This document shows, piece after piece, positions 1 through 9,330 of a DNA stretch of 64,000 nt. The translations under genes were made by a program, and so were the position numbers. A model generated the notes under the pieces. The model had not been told where the DNA came from. It did not search any database and saw only the letters and a program-made list of their open reading frames with translations. The DNA comes from Tenacibaculum sp. 190524A02b (GTDB lineage Bacteria > Bacteroidota > Bacteroidia > Flavobacteriales > Flavobacteriaceae): positions 1,349,501 through 1,413,500 of the forward strand of contig NZ_OZ038525.1 of NCBI RefSeq assembly GCF_964036645.1, read 5' to 3'. Within the stretch, counting starts at the first letter, position 1; the number at the start of each line of letters is the position of its first letter.

Positions 1-2
1 AT

Positions 3-395
3 GGAGATATTGTAGATATTGATGGGATATCAGATATTTCTTTCTTTATGAAAGCTGGAGAATATCAATTCGCCGTTTTTCATAGAAACCATATACCAAT
101 AACTACAAATACAGATATTTCTATGAGCAGTACTCCTGTTACTATTAATTTAACAGATGTAGCAAATGTAATGGGAACTACTAATGCTGTTACGGAAATA
201 CAAACTGGAGTATATGCTTTATTTCCTGGTAATGCAGATACTAATAATCAGATACAAACATCTGACATTAATACTGCTATTTCAAACATAGGCCAGTCTG
301 GTTATTCTACTAGTGATATTAATATGAATGGACAGATTCAAACTACAGATTTACCTTTAATCATTTCTTTTATAGGTAGTGGAATTCAGTTTTAA
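3..395 (+). CDS. C-terminal part of an LRR/dockerin-like surface protein (5' end outside window)
   Basis: The frame is open from base 3 and has no start inside the window, so this is the 3' end of a longer gene. The 130 visible residues align almost end to end with the C-terminus of the next gene (shared stretches HRNHIPITTNT, NAVTEIQTG, NIGQSGYSTSD, NMNGQIQTTD). The domain order is a beta-rich segment, then two dockerin/EF-hand-like repeats with Asn/Asp-rich loops (GNADTNNQIQ and DINMNGQIQ) that may bind calcium. It is probably a tandem duplicate of the downstream gene, 20 bases away. The first in-frame Met, at base 48, is not the true start because homology continues upstream of it. Confidence 0.85.
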   Translation, partial: GDIVDIDGISDISFFMKAGEYQFAVFHRNHIPITTNTDISMSSTPVTINLTDVANVMGTTNAVTEIQTGVYALFPGNADTNNQIQTSDINTAISNIGQSGYSTSDINMNGQIQTTDLPLIISFIGSGIQF

Positions 396-415
396 AAAAG
401 TCAAATATAAAATCA

Positions 416-2920
416 ATGAAAAATTATATAATTATATTCTTATTAATGTTCGTTAGCTTCTTAAATGGACAAACAACTACTATTCCTGATTCCAATTTTG
501 AACAAGCTCTAATAGATAAAGGGATAGATACCAATGGCTTAAATGGAAACATTTTAAATACCGATGCTGTTAGTGTATTAATATTAAACCTAAATAATAA
601 AATGATTCGAGATTATTCAGGTATTGAAGCTTTTGCCAACTTAGAAGAATTATACACTAAAGGAAACTTTGCTAGAACTCTTGACCTTAGATCTAATCCT
701 AGGTTAAGAATTATTGATTGCTCTGATTCAGATATTATTGACTTAAAAATAAGTAATTGTCCTTTAATAGAAATTTTAGAATGCCAAGGAAATTTTATAC
801 ATAATTTAAATATTACCAACAATTCTTTTTTAAGAGAATTAAAATGTCAAAGCAATTTTCTATCAATTCTAGAGGTATCAAACAATACCCTACTTACTGA
901 ATTAAACTGTAGTAATAACCGTATAGAAACACTTGATGTATCAAATAGTAATAATTTAAACACATTAGACTGTTCTTCAAACAATGTTCTTACTAATTTG
1001 ACTATAGGGACTAATACTGTTATTACAGATTTGTTTACTTCAAATAACCAATTAAACTCATTAGATTTAACAGATACATCGAATTTAGATCGCTTAGAAG
1101 TTGCTAACAATAACCTTACGGAAATAAACATTACTAATAATACAAGTATTAGAGTTTTAGATGCATCTAACAATAATATTTCAGAGATAAACTTAGCTTC
1201 CAATTCTTCCTTAATTGAACTTAATCTTAATAATAACCAAATTAGTTCATTAGATATAACTTCAAATACTTCCTTAAGGTCTTTGAAAGTAGCTTTTAAT
1301 TCATTACGAATATTAGATACAACTACTGCAACGTCATTGTTTAGCTTGCATTGTAATGACAATACTATTAATATACTAGATCTAAGTAACAATATAATTA
1401 GTGGGTTACACGCTCAAAACAACAATTTAACATCTTTAAACCTAACAGGATCTGCTCCAAATCCTTCTGCTTATGACATTACCAATAATCCACTATTAAA
1501 TTTCGTTTGTGTAAGCAGTGCTTCTTGGTCTGATTTAAACTTAACTAATAAAGATTCACATACAACATATACTGAAGATTGTTCGCTATTAGAACCTTCT
1601 TCTTTTATTGCGGATACTGCATTTGAGCAAAAACTAATTGATAACAGTATTGATACAAGCGGATTAGACAATCTAATTTATCATTCAGATACTAATGGTA
1701 TTACTTCTTTAAATGTAAGTACTTCGGGAATTACTGACTTAACTGGGATAAGTGCTTTTCAGGATTTATCAGTTTTAAATTGTAATGAAAATCAACTTAC
1801 TTATATCGATCTAAGCAAAAATACATCATTAAAAAATTTAAATGTTAGTGATAACGAACTAACATATCTAAATACCGATAATAATGCTAGCTTACAAATT
1901 CTTAATGCTAGATCTAATAACCTAGTAGAGGTAAATGTTGAATCTTCAATAAAATTAACAGAATTACAACTTGGTTTAAACCCTATTAGAGAAATCAACT
2001 TAAGTGCTAATACCTCTTTACAGATAATCGATTTTACAAGCTCGCTAATACAAGAACTAGATTTATCTAATAATAATAAACTTTTTTATATTAACTTAAG
2101 AAATGCTAGAGCACTTAAAGCTTTAAATGTACAAAATGGTAGTAACACAATTATTACAACCTTTAATACTCAAAATACTGAGAGTTTACACTGTATTAAA
2201 GTAGATGCTCCTACCTATTCTAAAACGAACTGGACTTTAATTAATAGTACTAATCATTTTAACACCTCTTGTAATATTAGTTTAACAGCCAAAGTTTATT
2301 TAAAAGGGGCTGCTAGCTTTGATGAAGAACTTTTAATGCGTGATGATTTAAGAATAAATGGGGTAATTCCAACTACAAGCCCTTATAGTGATCAACTAAA
2401 TTGTAAACCATCCATACTTACAATTACAGGAGATAATGCCATAGTAGATTGGGTATTAATTAAGCTTATAAAACCTTCTGATTTAAGTACAGTAATGTAT
2501 GAGCAATCAGCATTACTACAAAGAAATGGCAATATTGTAAATGTAGACGGTATTTCAACTATTAGCTTTTTTATGCAAGCCCAAAAATATCATGTTGCTA
2601 TTTTTCATAGAAATCATATACCAATTACTACAAACACAAGTATTTCCTTAAGTAATATTCCTACAAATATAGATTTTACAAACGTATCTAATATTTTAGG
2701 TAATACTAATGCTGTAACAGAAATTCAAACTGGTAAATATGCTTTATTTGCTGGCAATGTAGACGGTAATAATCAAATACAGACTCCTGATATTACTACG
2801 ATGATTTCTAATATTGGACAATCAGGATACTCAACAAGTGATGTAAATATGAATGGTCAAATACAAACAACCGATATACCATTAATCATATCACTAATTG
2901 GAAGCGGCAAACAATTTTAA
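416..2920 (+). CDS. Secreted leucine-rich-repeat protein with C-terminal dockerin-like repeats
   Basis: 834 residues. A signal peptide (MKNYIIIFLLMFVSFLNGQ) is followed by two blocks of irregular leucine-rich repeats, about residues 55-370 and 430-620. Each block opens with a similar cap (IPDSNFEQALIDKGIDTNGL and FIADTAFEQKLIDNSIDTSG). Residues 640-770 form a beta-rich region common at the C-terminus of Bacteroidota surface proteins (DDLRINGVIPTT, IVDWVLIKL, SALLQRNGNIVNVDG, FHRNHIP). The end carries two dockerin-like loops (NVDGNNQIQ, DVNMNGQIQ). No classic T9SS type A tail is visible, so the export or anchoring route is unclear. It probably mediates adhesion or binding at the cell surface. 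The gene upstream is its paralogue. Confidence 0.8.
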   Translation: MKNYIIIFLLMFVSFLNGQTTTIPDSNFEQALIDKGIDTNGLNGNILNTDAVSVLILNLNNKMIRDYSGIEAFANLEELYTKGNFARTLDLRSNPRLRIIDCSDSDIIDLKISNCPLIEILECQGNFIHNLNITNNSFLRELKCQSNFLSILEVSNNTLLTELNCSNNRIETLDVSNSNNLNTLDCSSNNVLTNLTIGTNTVITDLFTSNNQLNSLDLTDTSNLDRLEVANNNLTEINITNNTSIRVLDASNNNISEINLASNSSLIELNLNNNQISSLDITSNTSLRSLKVAFNSLRILDTTTATSLFSLHCNDNTINILDLSNNIISGLHAQNNNLTSLNLTGSAPNPSAYDITNNPLLNFVCVSSASWSDLNLTNKDSHTTYTEDCSLLEPSSFIADTAFEQKLIDNSIDTSGLDNLIYHSDTNGITSLNVSTSGITDLTGISAFQDLSVLNCNENQLTYIDLSKNTSLKNLNVSDNELTYLNTDNNASLQILNARSNNLVEVNVESSIKLTELQLGLNPIREINLSANTSLQIIDFTSSLIQELDLSNNNKLFYINLRNARALKALNVQNGSNTIITTFNTQNTESLHCIKVDAPTYSKTNWTLINSTNHFNTSCNISLTAKVYLKGAASFDEELLMRDDLRINGVIPTTSPYSDQLNCKPSILTITGDNAIVDWVLIKLIKPSDLSTVMYEQSALLQRNGNIVNVDGISTISFFMQAQKYHVAIFHRNHIPITTNTSISLSNIPTNIDFTNVSNILGNTNAVTEIQTGKYALFAGNVDGNNQIQTPDITTMISNIGQSGYSTSDVNMNGQIQTTDIPLIISLIGSGKQF

Positions 2921-2950
2921 CTTAAATATTAAATAAAAACATTCTCAAAA

Positions 2951-5059
2951 ATGAAAGAAAAATACATGAATACGAAGATTTTTTTCTACGCAATAGCACT
3001 TTTACTAGCAATTGTTAATGAAAGTAGGGCACAAAATATCAGTTATAGTTTTGCTAATGCAACAATTACTAATGATGGAACTGATACTTTTTATGAAGCT
3101 GATATTATGATTTCTACAGACACTGACTTCCAATTAGGATTGGGACAATTTTATATTGATTATAACTCAGCTGCGTTTGGAACAAATATTAATGGAGGTA
3201 GCTTAAGTTTTGCGCATCCTGCAGCTGCAGCTATTGGGGAAGCTACCTACATACTAGATCAAGATTATTTAGATGCAATATCTCTTTACAATGTTAATCT
3301 AGCTAATAATACAAATACAAAACTTTCTGTAGCTTGGACACAGGCACAAAACATAGCTTTTTACCCTACTATTACTGCCTCAGGTTCTCCTCATAAATTT
3401 TGTCATTTAAAAATTAGATTTGTGGATACCAATCAAGACCCTACAATTAGTTTAGATAATGTACTATCTCAAGATTTAACTTATAATGCCTCATCTACTC
3501 CCTTTGCTGGAGATGGTGCGCAAATAACCAATGATACCTACGACTCTTCAAACACAACTCCAATAATTACATGGACAGGTAATACAGATAATGATTGGCA
3601 TACTACAAGTAATTGGAGCTCTAACACAATCCCAACAAGCAGCAACACTGTTTTAGTTCCTAACACAGTAACCAATTACCCAACAGCAAGCTCAAATGCC
3701 TTTGTAAATACTATAACTATAAACTCAGGAGCAAGCTTTATTGCTCAATCTGGTTTTTCGGGATCTGTAACTTATAATAGAACATTAACTAGTTCTAATT
3801 GGTATTTAATTTCATCTCCAGTAATTGGGCAAGATGAAGATGATCTTGTTTCTGAAATTGGTTTAGAAACCGGTACAGGAAATAACCTAGGGCTAGGGAG
3901 TTATAATACTGACACTGACATGTGGAGTTATTATCAAAATGGTTCAGCCAGCAGTAATACACTAACTAGCGGTTTAGGGTATTCTGTTAATCTTTCTGGA
4001 GCTTCGGGAGAAGTTTCTTTTACAGGAACATTACGTACTACTGATTTATCATTCAACTTAGATACTAATGGTAACGGCTTTAATTTATTAGGAAATCCTT
4101 TTACTTCATATATTAATAGTAATACTTTATTTACCATTAATGATGCAATTTTAGATAGTCAAACATTATGGATTTGGGATCAATCAGCAAATGCTGGAAA
4201 TGGTGCTTATATTACAAAAGTAGCCGCAGATAATTTTCAAATAGCTCCTGGACAAGGATATTTTGTGCAATCAAATGGAAATATAGGATTATATTATGTT
4301 AACGAGAGTTTCCTTAGTCACCAAGGAACAGATACTTTTTCCAGAAATACCAATCCTAAATCAGAAATTCATTTGAATATATCTGACAATACAAATAAAA
4401 TGCAAGCAAAAATATATTACATTGAAGGAGCTACTGAAGGATTTGACAACGGATTTGACGGTCCTATTTTTAGTGGCAATAGAACAGATCATTTAAATAT
4501 TTATACTACAGCAGTAAATGGGAACTCTGAAAAAAAATTGGCTATACAATCACTTCCAAATCAAAACTATGAGAATATGGTTATCCCAATAGGAGTTCAA
4601 ACAAAAAAACAAGGTAATATTGCTATAGCTGCTAATTTAATAAATTTTCCTTCTGGTCTCAATGTATTCATAGAAGATACTGTAAACAACACTTTTGTAC
4701 AACTAAATCAAGAAAAAGACTCTTATAAAGTTACGCTTCCGTCAAATTACAACTCTTCAAATCGCTTTTTTTTACATACCAGTTATAATACCCTATCTAC
4801 TCTTGAAAATGCAACTACCAAACCAATTAACATGTTTGTTAATTTGCAAAAAGAATTAGTTATTAAAAATTTAGGAACCAATGAAAACATTCAGCTATCC
4901 ATATATAACACTATAGGTCAAGAAATTACAAATACATCTTTCAATAATAAAATAACCAATACATTGACATTTAATTTATCAAAATTTACCAACGGGATTT
5001 ACATGGTGAAACTAGTAAGCAACAATGTAAAAACCAGTAAAAAAATAATTATTAAATAA
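2951..5059 (+). CDS. Secreted protein with T9SS type A sorting domain
   Basis: 702 residues. The N-terminus is a signal peptide ending in ESRAQN. Translation may begin at base 2951 or at the Met 15 bases on (2966), which gives a cleaner signal peptide. The last 75 or so residues are a Por-secretion (type A) C-terminal domain (LSIYNTIGQEI, then LSKFTNGIYMVKL and a basic KTSKKIIIK end). Such tails direct transport by the type IX system across the outer membrane and are then removed. The body is beta-rich and repetitive in Thr/Asn/Ser, with a GNPFTSYI motif often seen just before this domain. No catalytic motif was recognised. It follows the LRR gene by 30 bases, so the two may be co-transcribed. 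Confidence 0.8.
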   Translation: MKEKYMNTKIFFYAIALLLAIVNESRAQNISYSFANATITNDGTDTFYEADIMISTDTDFQLGLGQFYIDYNSAAFGTNINGGSLSFAHPAAAAIGEATYILDQDYLDAISLYNVNLANNTNTKLSVAWTQAQNIAFYPTITASGSPHKFCHLKIRFVDTNQDPTISLDNVLSQDLTYNASSTPFAGDGAQITNDTYDSSNTTPIITWTGNTDNDWHTTSNWSSNTIPTSSNTVLVPNTVTNYPTASSNAFVNTITINSGASFIAQSGFSGSVTYNRTLTSSNWYLISSPVIGQDEDDLVSEIGLETGTGNNLGLGSYNTDTDMWSYYQNGSASSNTLTSGLGYSVNLSGASGEVSFTGTLRTTDLSFNLDTNGNGFNLLGNPFTSYINSNTLFTINDAILDSQTLWIWDQSANAGNGAYITKVAADNFQIAPGQGYFVQSNGNIGLYYVNESFLSHQGTDTFSRNTNPKSEIHLNISDNTNKMQAKIYYIEGATEGFDNGFDGPIFSGNRTDHLNIYTTAVNGNSEKKLAIQSLPNQNYENMVIPIGVQTKKQGNIAIAANLINFPSGLNVFIEDTVNNTFVQLNQEKDSYKVTLPSNYNSSNRFFLHTSYNTLSTLENATTKPINMFVNLQKELVIKNLGTNENIQLSIYNTIGQEITNTSFNNKITNTLTFNLSKFTNGIYMVKLVSNNVKTSKKIIIK

Positions 5060-5094
5060 ATAAGTTTTATAATAACATATAAAAACCTTGAATA

Positions 5095-5265
5095 ATGGAT
5101 AATAATAAGCCTAAAACTAATTCAAATATATCTCGAAAAGAAGCTATAAAAAAAATAAGTAATTATGGAAAATATACAGCGCTAACTGCTTTGGGAACTT
5201 ACCTTTTATTAACTCCTAAAAAAGCACAAGCACAAAGTCCAGAAAGCCCAGGTGAAGGTTTTTAA
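5095..5265 (+). CDS. Very small exported peptide (56 aa)
   Basis: This short gene lies 35 bases after the T9SS cargo gene and ends just before a strong terminator. It encodes 56 residues: a polar N-terminus, a basic stretch SRKEAIKKI that loosely resembles a Tat-type motif, a hydrophobic core (YTALTALGTYLLL), then TPKKAQAQ and a short tail ending SPESPGEGF. The pattern is a signal sequence with an AxA cleavage site (AQA) that would release a peptide of only about ten residues, rich in Pro, Gly and Glu. Similar tiny proteins ending in Pro-Gly plus an aromatic residue occur in other Flavobacteriia (from memory). The function is unknown. Confidence 0.65.
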   Translation: MDNNKPKTNSNISRKEAIKKISNYGKYTALTALGTYLLLTPKKAQAQSPESPGEGF

Positions 5266-5325
5266 ATATAAAAAATAATTGAAAAGGGATTAGAAACAAT
5301 GAGTAAAATTATTAACTACTCATAA

Positions 5326-5349
5326 CCAGCTCTTTTGATAAAGAGCTGG
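5326..5349 (+). terminator. Hairpin terminator after the surface-protein operon
   Basis: A perfect 10-bp stem, CCAGCTCTTT / AAAGAGCTGG, with a 4-base TGAT loop, followed by a weakly T-rich run (ATTTATTTT). It lies 60 bases after the small peptide gene and closes the surface-protein group. Confidence 0.75.
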
Positions 5350-5467
5350 ATTTATTTTAAATCAATATAATTGAACTTAAAATAATTTGTAATTATCTAT
5401 CTATAATTTCAAAAAATTACTTCCATAATTTTAATAACCCAATTTTCAATTTTAATCTAGTAATCCC

Positions 5468-5475
5468 TACCTTTG
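5468..5475 (+). promoter_or_regulatory. Bacteroidota -7 promoter element for pepD
   Basis: TACCTTTG matches the Bacteroidota -7 consensus TAnnTTTG exactly. It lies 32 bases before the dipeptidase start. No good TTTG -33 element is seen at the usual spacing. Confidence 0.5.
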
Positions 5476-5507
5476 AGCTATCAAAAACTAAAAAGTAATC
5501 ATTTATA

Positions 5508-6971
5508 ATGAGTTCAGAAATAAGAAACCTAGAACCTAAGGTTGTTTGGGAACATTTTGCAGATTTAAATGCTGTACCTCGTCCATCAAAAAAAGAAGAA
5601 AGAGTTATTCAATTCATGGTAGATTTTGGTAAAAAACTTAATCTTGAAACTTCTGTAGACAAAGTTGGTAATGTTATTATCCGTAAACCTGCTACAAAGG
5701 GAATGGAAGACAAAAAAACAGTTGTGATGCAAAGTCATTTAGATATGGTTCATCAAAAAAATGCAGATACTGATTTTGACTTTGATACTGAAGGCATTAA
5801 AATGATTGTAGATGGTGACTGGGTAAAAGCTGAAGGAACTACTTTAGGTGCAGATAATGGTTTAGGAGTTGCAGCTATTATGGCTGTATTATCTTCTACA
5901 GATATAGCTCATCCTGCTATTGAAGCTTTATTTACCATAGATGAAGAAACTGGAATGACTGGTGCAATGGGCTTAGAAGGAGGTCTTTTACAAGGTGATA
6001 TATTATTAAACTTAGATACCGAAGAAGATGATGAAATAGGTATGGGCTGTGCTGGTGGTGTTGATATTACTGCTGCAAGAACTTATACTTTAGAAACAAC
6101 TCCAGAAAGTACAACTGCATTTGAAATTTCTATTACTGGTTTAAATGGTGGGCATTCAGGAATGGACATTCATAAAGGGTTAGGAAATGCTAACAAAATC
6201 ATGAATCGTTTGTTATTTGATGGTTTTACTAATTATGGTTTACGTATTTCAGAAATTAATGGAGGTAGCTTACGCAATGCTATTCCTAGAGAAAGCTTTG
6301 CTAATGTAGTTATTGATAGTATTTCAAAAGAGCCTTTCTTATTTGAATTAAATGAACAAATAAATAATATTAAAGCTGAATTTGCTAGCTTAGAACCTAG
6401 CTTATCTATAGACTTAAAAGAAATTGAAACTCCTGAAAATGTTATGGATTTAGGAGTACAAGAAGGACTTATTAAAGCAATATATACTGCTTTAAATGGA
6501 GTATATAGAATGAGTCCTGATATTGAAGGTTTAGTAGAAACTTCAAATAACATTGCACGAGTTATAGTAAAAGAAGGAAGTATTAAAATTGGGTGCTTAA
6601 CACGTTCTTCTTCTGAAACTAACAAATGGGATTTAGCTAATTCATTACGAGCAGCTTTTGAATTAGCTGGTTTTGAAGTTGAATTTTCTGGAGCATATCC
6701 AGGTTGGTTACCAAATATTAATTCAGAAATATTAAAAGTAGTAACTACTTTATACGAGGAGTTACATAATGAAAAACCTCATGTAGCTGCTTGTCATGCT
6801 GGATTAGAATGTGGTATTTTAGGTCAAAATTATCCTACTATGGATATGGTATCTTTTGGCCCAAATATTAGAGGAGCACATTCACCTGATGAACGTGCAC
6901 AAATTTCTTCTACACAAAAATTTTGGAAGTTTTTATTAGAGATTTTAAAGAATACGCCTTCTAAAAACTAA
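5508..6971 (+). CDS. pepD: Aminoacyl-histidine (Xaa-His) dipeptidase, M20 family
   Basis: 487 residues, the full length expected for cytosolic PepD-type M20C peptidases, which hydrolyse Xaa-His and other dipeptides. Likely zinc ligands and catalytic residues are visible: H77 and D79 (SHLDMV), bridging D116 (GADNGLG), the acid pair E146-E147 (DEETGM), D170 (NLDTEE) and a C-terminal H458 (GAHSPDE). There is no signal peptide, so it is cytoplasmic. A TAnnTTTG element lies upstream and a rho-independent terminator directly downstream, so it is probably monocistronic. Confidence 0.93.
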   Translation: MSSEIRNLEPKVVWEHFADLNAVPRPSKKEERVIQFMVDFGKKLNLETSVDKVGNVIIRKPATKGMEDKKTVVMQSHLDMVHQKNADTDFDFDTEGIKMIVDGDWVKAEGTTLGADNGLGVAAIMAVLSSTDIAHPAIEALFTIDEETGMTGAMGLEGGLLQGDILLNLDTEEDDEIGMGCAGGVDITAARTYTLETTPESTTAFEISITGLNGGHSGMDIHKGLGNANKIMNRLLFDGFTNYGLRISEINGGSLRNAIPRESFANVVIDSISKEPFLFELNEQINNIKAEFASLEPSLSIDLKEIETPENVMDLGVQEGLIKAIYTALNGVYRMSPDIEGLVETSNNIARVIVKEGSIKIGCLTRSSSETNKWDLANSLRAAFELAGFEVEFSGAYPGWLPNINSEILKVVTTLYEELHNEKPHVAACHAGLECGILGQNYPTMDMVSFGPNIRGAHSPDERAQISSTQKFWKFLLEILKNTPSKN

Positions 6972-6997
6972 AATAACATATATAAAAGTATAATAAG

Positions 6998-7023
6998 CCA
7001 CAACCTTAGTTGTGGTTTTTTTT
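6998..7023 (+). terminator. Rho-independent terminator after pepD
   Basis: A perfect 7-bp stem CCACAAC / GTTGTGG with a CTTA loop and a run of eight T. It lies 26 bases after pepD. Confidence 0.9.
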
Positions 7024-7038
7024 AGCTACATTTACTAA

Positions 7039-7626
7039 ATGAACTTTTTGGCTCACTTATATCTTTCTAAAAATAATAAAGAAATTATGATTGGTAATTT
7101 TATTGCTGATCATATAAAAGGAAATAAATTTTCTCATTATTCTGAAGGTATTCAAAAAGGAATTCTTTTACATAGAAAGATAGATACCTTTACCGATGCT
7201 CATGAAATTGTTAGAAAAAGTAAACGTAGATTGCATGAACGCTATGGTCATTATGACGGTGTTATTATAGATATTTTTTACGATCATTTTTTAGCCATTA
7301 ATTGGAAAAGATATTCACAGATTCCTTTAAGTATTTATGTAAAATCTATATACCAGTTACTTGAAAATAATTTTAGTATTCTACCTGAAAAAACTCAGCA
7401 TTTACTTCCTTACATGATTAAATACAATTGGTTATATAATTATCAGTTTGCTAAAGGAATACAAGAAGTTCTTAATGGAATGAATAATAGAACACAAGGA
7501 AAATCTCAAATGAATCTTGCTACAGAAGACTTATTAATACATTACGATGTTTTTCAGGAAGATTTCTTTTTATTTTTCAAAGAACTTTGTGATTACTGTA
7601 ATTCTATAAATAGTAACAACTTATAA
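7039..7626 (+). CDS. acpH: Acyl carrier protein phosphodiesterase (AcpH, DUF479)
   Basis: 195 residues matching the AcpH/YajB family from the first residue: MNFLAHLYLS, GNFIADHIKG, GILLHRKIDTFTD and IDIFYDHFLAINW. Enzymes of this HD-like family remove the 4'-phosphopantetheine arm from acyl carrier protein using a metal held by the conserved His/Asp residues seen here. The start is supported by the conserved N-terminus. It lies 24 bases before the gamma-glutamyltransferase gene, so the two may share a transcript. An NRPS, which also carries phosphopantetheine, lies 35 kb away, but a link is speculation. Confidence 0.88.
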   Translation: MNFLAHLYLSKNNKEIMIGNFIADHIKGNKFSHYSEGIQKGILLHRKIDTFTDAHEIVRKSKRRLHERYGHYDGVIIDIFYDHFLAINWKRYSQIPLSIYVKSIYQLLENNFSILPEKTQHLLPYMIKYNWLYNYQFAKGIQEVLNGMNNRTQGKSQMNLATEDLLIHYDVFQEDFFLFFKELCDYCNSINSNNL

Positions 7627-7650
7627 TAATTACCTTTAAAATTCTCTTTT

Positions 7651-9330
7651 ATGAAATATTACCTGTTATGTTTTATTTTATTCTTTTTTTGTTGTAAACC
7701 TCAAGTTCAAGATACTACTGGATTAATCGCTGATAAAGCTATGGTTGTTTCTGCTAGAAAAGAAGCTTCTAAAATTGGAGTACAAATATTAAAACAAGGA
7801 GGAAATGCTTTTGATGCAATGGTTGCTACACATTTAGCTTTAGCTGTTGCTTACCCTTATGCTGGTAACATAGGTGGTGGTGGCTTTATGGTGTATAGAA
7901 AAGAGAGCGGAGAAATTGGATCAATAGATTTTCGTGAAAAAGCACCTCTTAGTGCGCATCGTGATATGTATTTAGACTCTTTAGGCAATGTTATTGAAAA
8001 TAAAAGTACTTTGGGCGCTACTGCTGTTGGTGTTCCAGGAAGTATTGCTGGAATTTTTGATACTCATGAGAAGTTTGGATTACTTCCTATAAAAGATATT
8101 TTACAACCTGTTATTAATTTGGCTAAACGAGGAGTTGTAGTGACTGAAAAACAGGCTAAAAAAATTAAAGAGTACCAACCTCTTTTTGCCAAAGCTAATA
8201 AAGATAGTATTCTCTTTATGAAACCATGGAAAAAAGGAGACACTATAAAATATTCTGCCTTAGCTAAAACCTTAACACGAATACAGCAAAATGGTAAAAA
8301 CGAATTTTACAAAGGAGAAACTGCTAAAAAACTAGCTAAATTCATTCAACAAAACGGCGGGTATGTAACTGAAGAAGATCTAGTTAAGTATCAAACTAAA
8401 TGGAGAACTCCCGTGACGTTTACGTATGATAATTTAAAAGTGGTTTCAATGGCACCTCCATCAAGTGGCGGAATCTGTTTAGCGGAAATAATGAATGCTA
8501 TCGAACCATACAACTTACATCAATTAGGTCATAACTCTTTAAAAACAATACAAATTATTACGGAGGCAGAAAGAAGAGCTTATGCAGATAGAGGTTATTT
8601 TTTAGGAGATCCTGATTTTGTTACCATTCCTACTCAAAAACTACTAAGTAAAGAATATGCTACTTATAGAATGCAAACCTTTTCCTTTGACAAAGCTACC
8701 AAATCTTCGGAAGTTTCTTATGGTAACATTGAGGTGATAGAAAGCGATGAAACTACCCACTACTCCATTATTGATGCTTCAGGAAACGCTGTTTCCGTAA
8801 CAACCACTATCAATGGTGCTTTTGGATCAAAACTATACTGTTCTGAATTAGGTTTCTTTTTAAACAACGAAATGGACGATTTTAGTAGTAAACCTGGTGT
8901 CCCAAATATGTTTGGTTTAGTTGGTGCTAAAGCTAATGAAATAGCTCCTGAAAAACGTATGTTAAGTTCTATGACGCCTACTATTGTGGAGAAAGAAGGT
9001 AAACTTTTTATGGTATTAGGAACTCCTGGGGGCTCTACTATTATTACTTCTGTATTACAAACTATTTTAAATGTTCACGAATATAATATGGGAATGCAAG
9101 AAGCCGTAAATAAACCTAGATTTCATCATCAATGGTTACCTGATGCTATTCGTATAGAACCTGATGGTTTTTCTAAAAACCTAAAACAAAAATTAAAACA
9201 AAAAGGATATATTATTGATGAAACAAAATCACCAATAATAGGAAAGGTAGATGCTATATTGGTACTCCCTAATGGTAAATTAGAAGCTGGTGCTGACCCA
9301 AGAGGTGATGATACTGCTTTAGGATATTAA
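7651..9330 (+). CDS. ggt: Gamma-glutamyltransferase lipoprotein
   Basis: 559 residues, normal for a GGT precursor. These enzymes transfer or hydrolyse the gamma-glutamyl group of glutathione and self-cleave into two subunits. The predicted cleavage and nucleophile residue is T368 in DETTHYSI, which aligns with the TTHYS site of E. coli GGT. The small subunit (368-559) holds the expected NNEMDDFSSKPG, GTPGGS and RFHHQWLPD motifs. The N-terminus FFFCCKP is a lipobox-like signal, so the mature enzyme is probably a periplasm-facing lipoprotein. The 3' end overlaps the convergent regulator gene by 12 bases. Confidence 0.93.
   Translation: MKYYLLCFILFFFCCKPQVQDTTGLIADKAMVVSARKEASKIGVQILKQGGNAFDAMVATHLALAVAYPYAGNIGGGGFMVYRKESGEIGSIDFREKAPLSAHRDMYLDSLGNVIENKSTLGATAVGVPGSIAGIFDTHEKFGLLPIKDILQPVINLAKRGVVVTEKQAKKIKEYQPLFAKANKDSILFMKPWKKGDTIKYSALAKTLTRIQQNGKNEFYKGETAKKLAKFIQQNGGYVTEEDLVKYQTKWRTPVTFTYDNLKVVSMAPPSSGGICLAEIMNAIEPYNLHQLGHNSLKTIQIITEAERRAYADRGYFLGDPDFVTIPTQKLLSKEYATYRMQTFSFDKATKSSEVSYGNIEVIESDETTHYSIIDASGNAVSVTTTINGAFGSKLYCSELGFFLNNEMDDFSSKPGVPNMFGLVGAKANEIAPEKRMLSSMTPTIVEKEGKLFMVLGTPGGSTIITSVLQTILNVHEYNMGMQEAVNKPRFHHQWLPDAIRIEPDGFSKNLKQKLKQKGYIIDETKSPIIGKVDAILVLPNGKLEAGADPRGDDTALGY

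Noticed and set aside
847..1392. Long minus-strand ORF inside the LRR gene
   Set aside because: Antisense shadow of the repetitive Leu/Asn codons of the LRR protein; no start context or recognisable domain.
416..2920. T9SS type A tail on the LRR protein
   Set aside because: The C-terminus is dockerin-like and lacks the GIYMVKL-type strand and basic end seen in the next gene.
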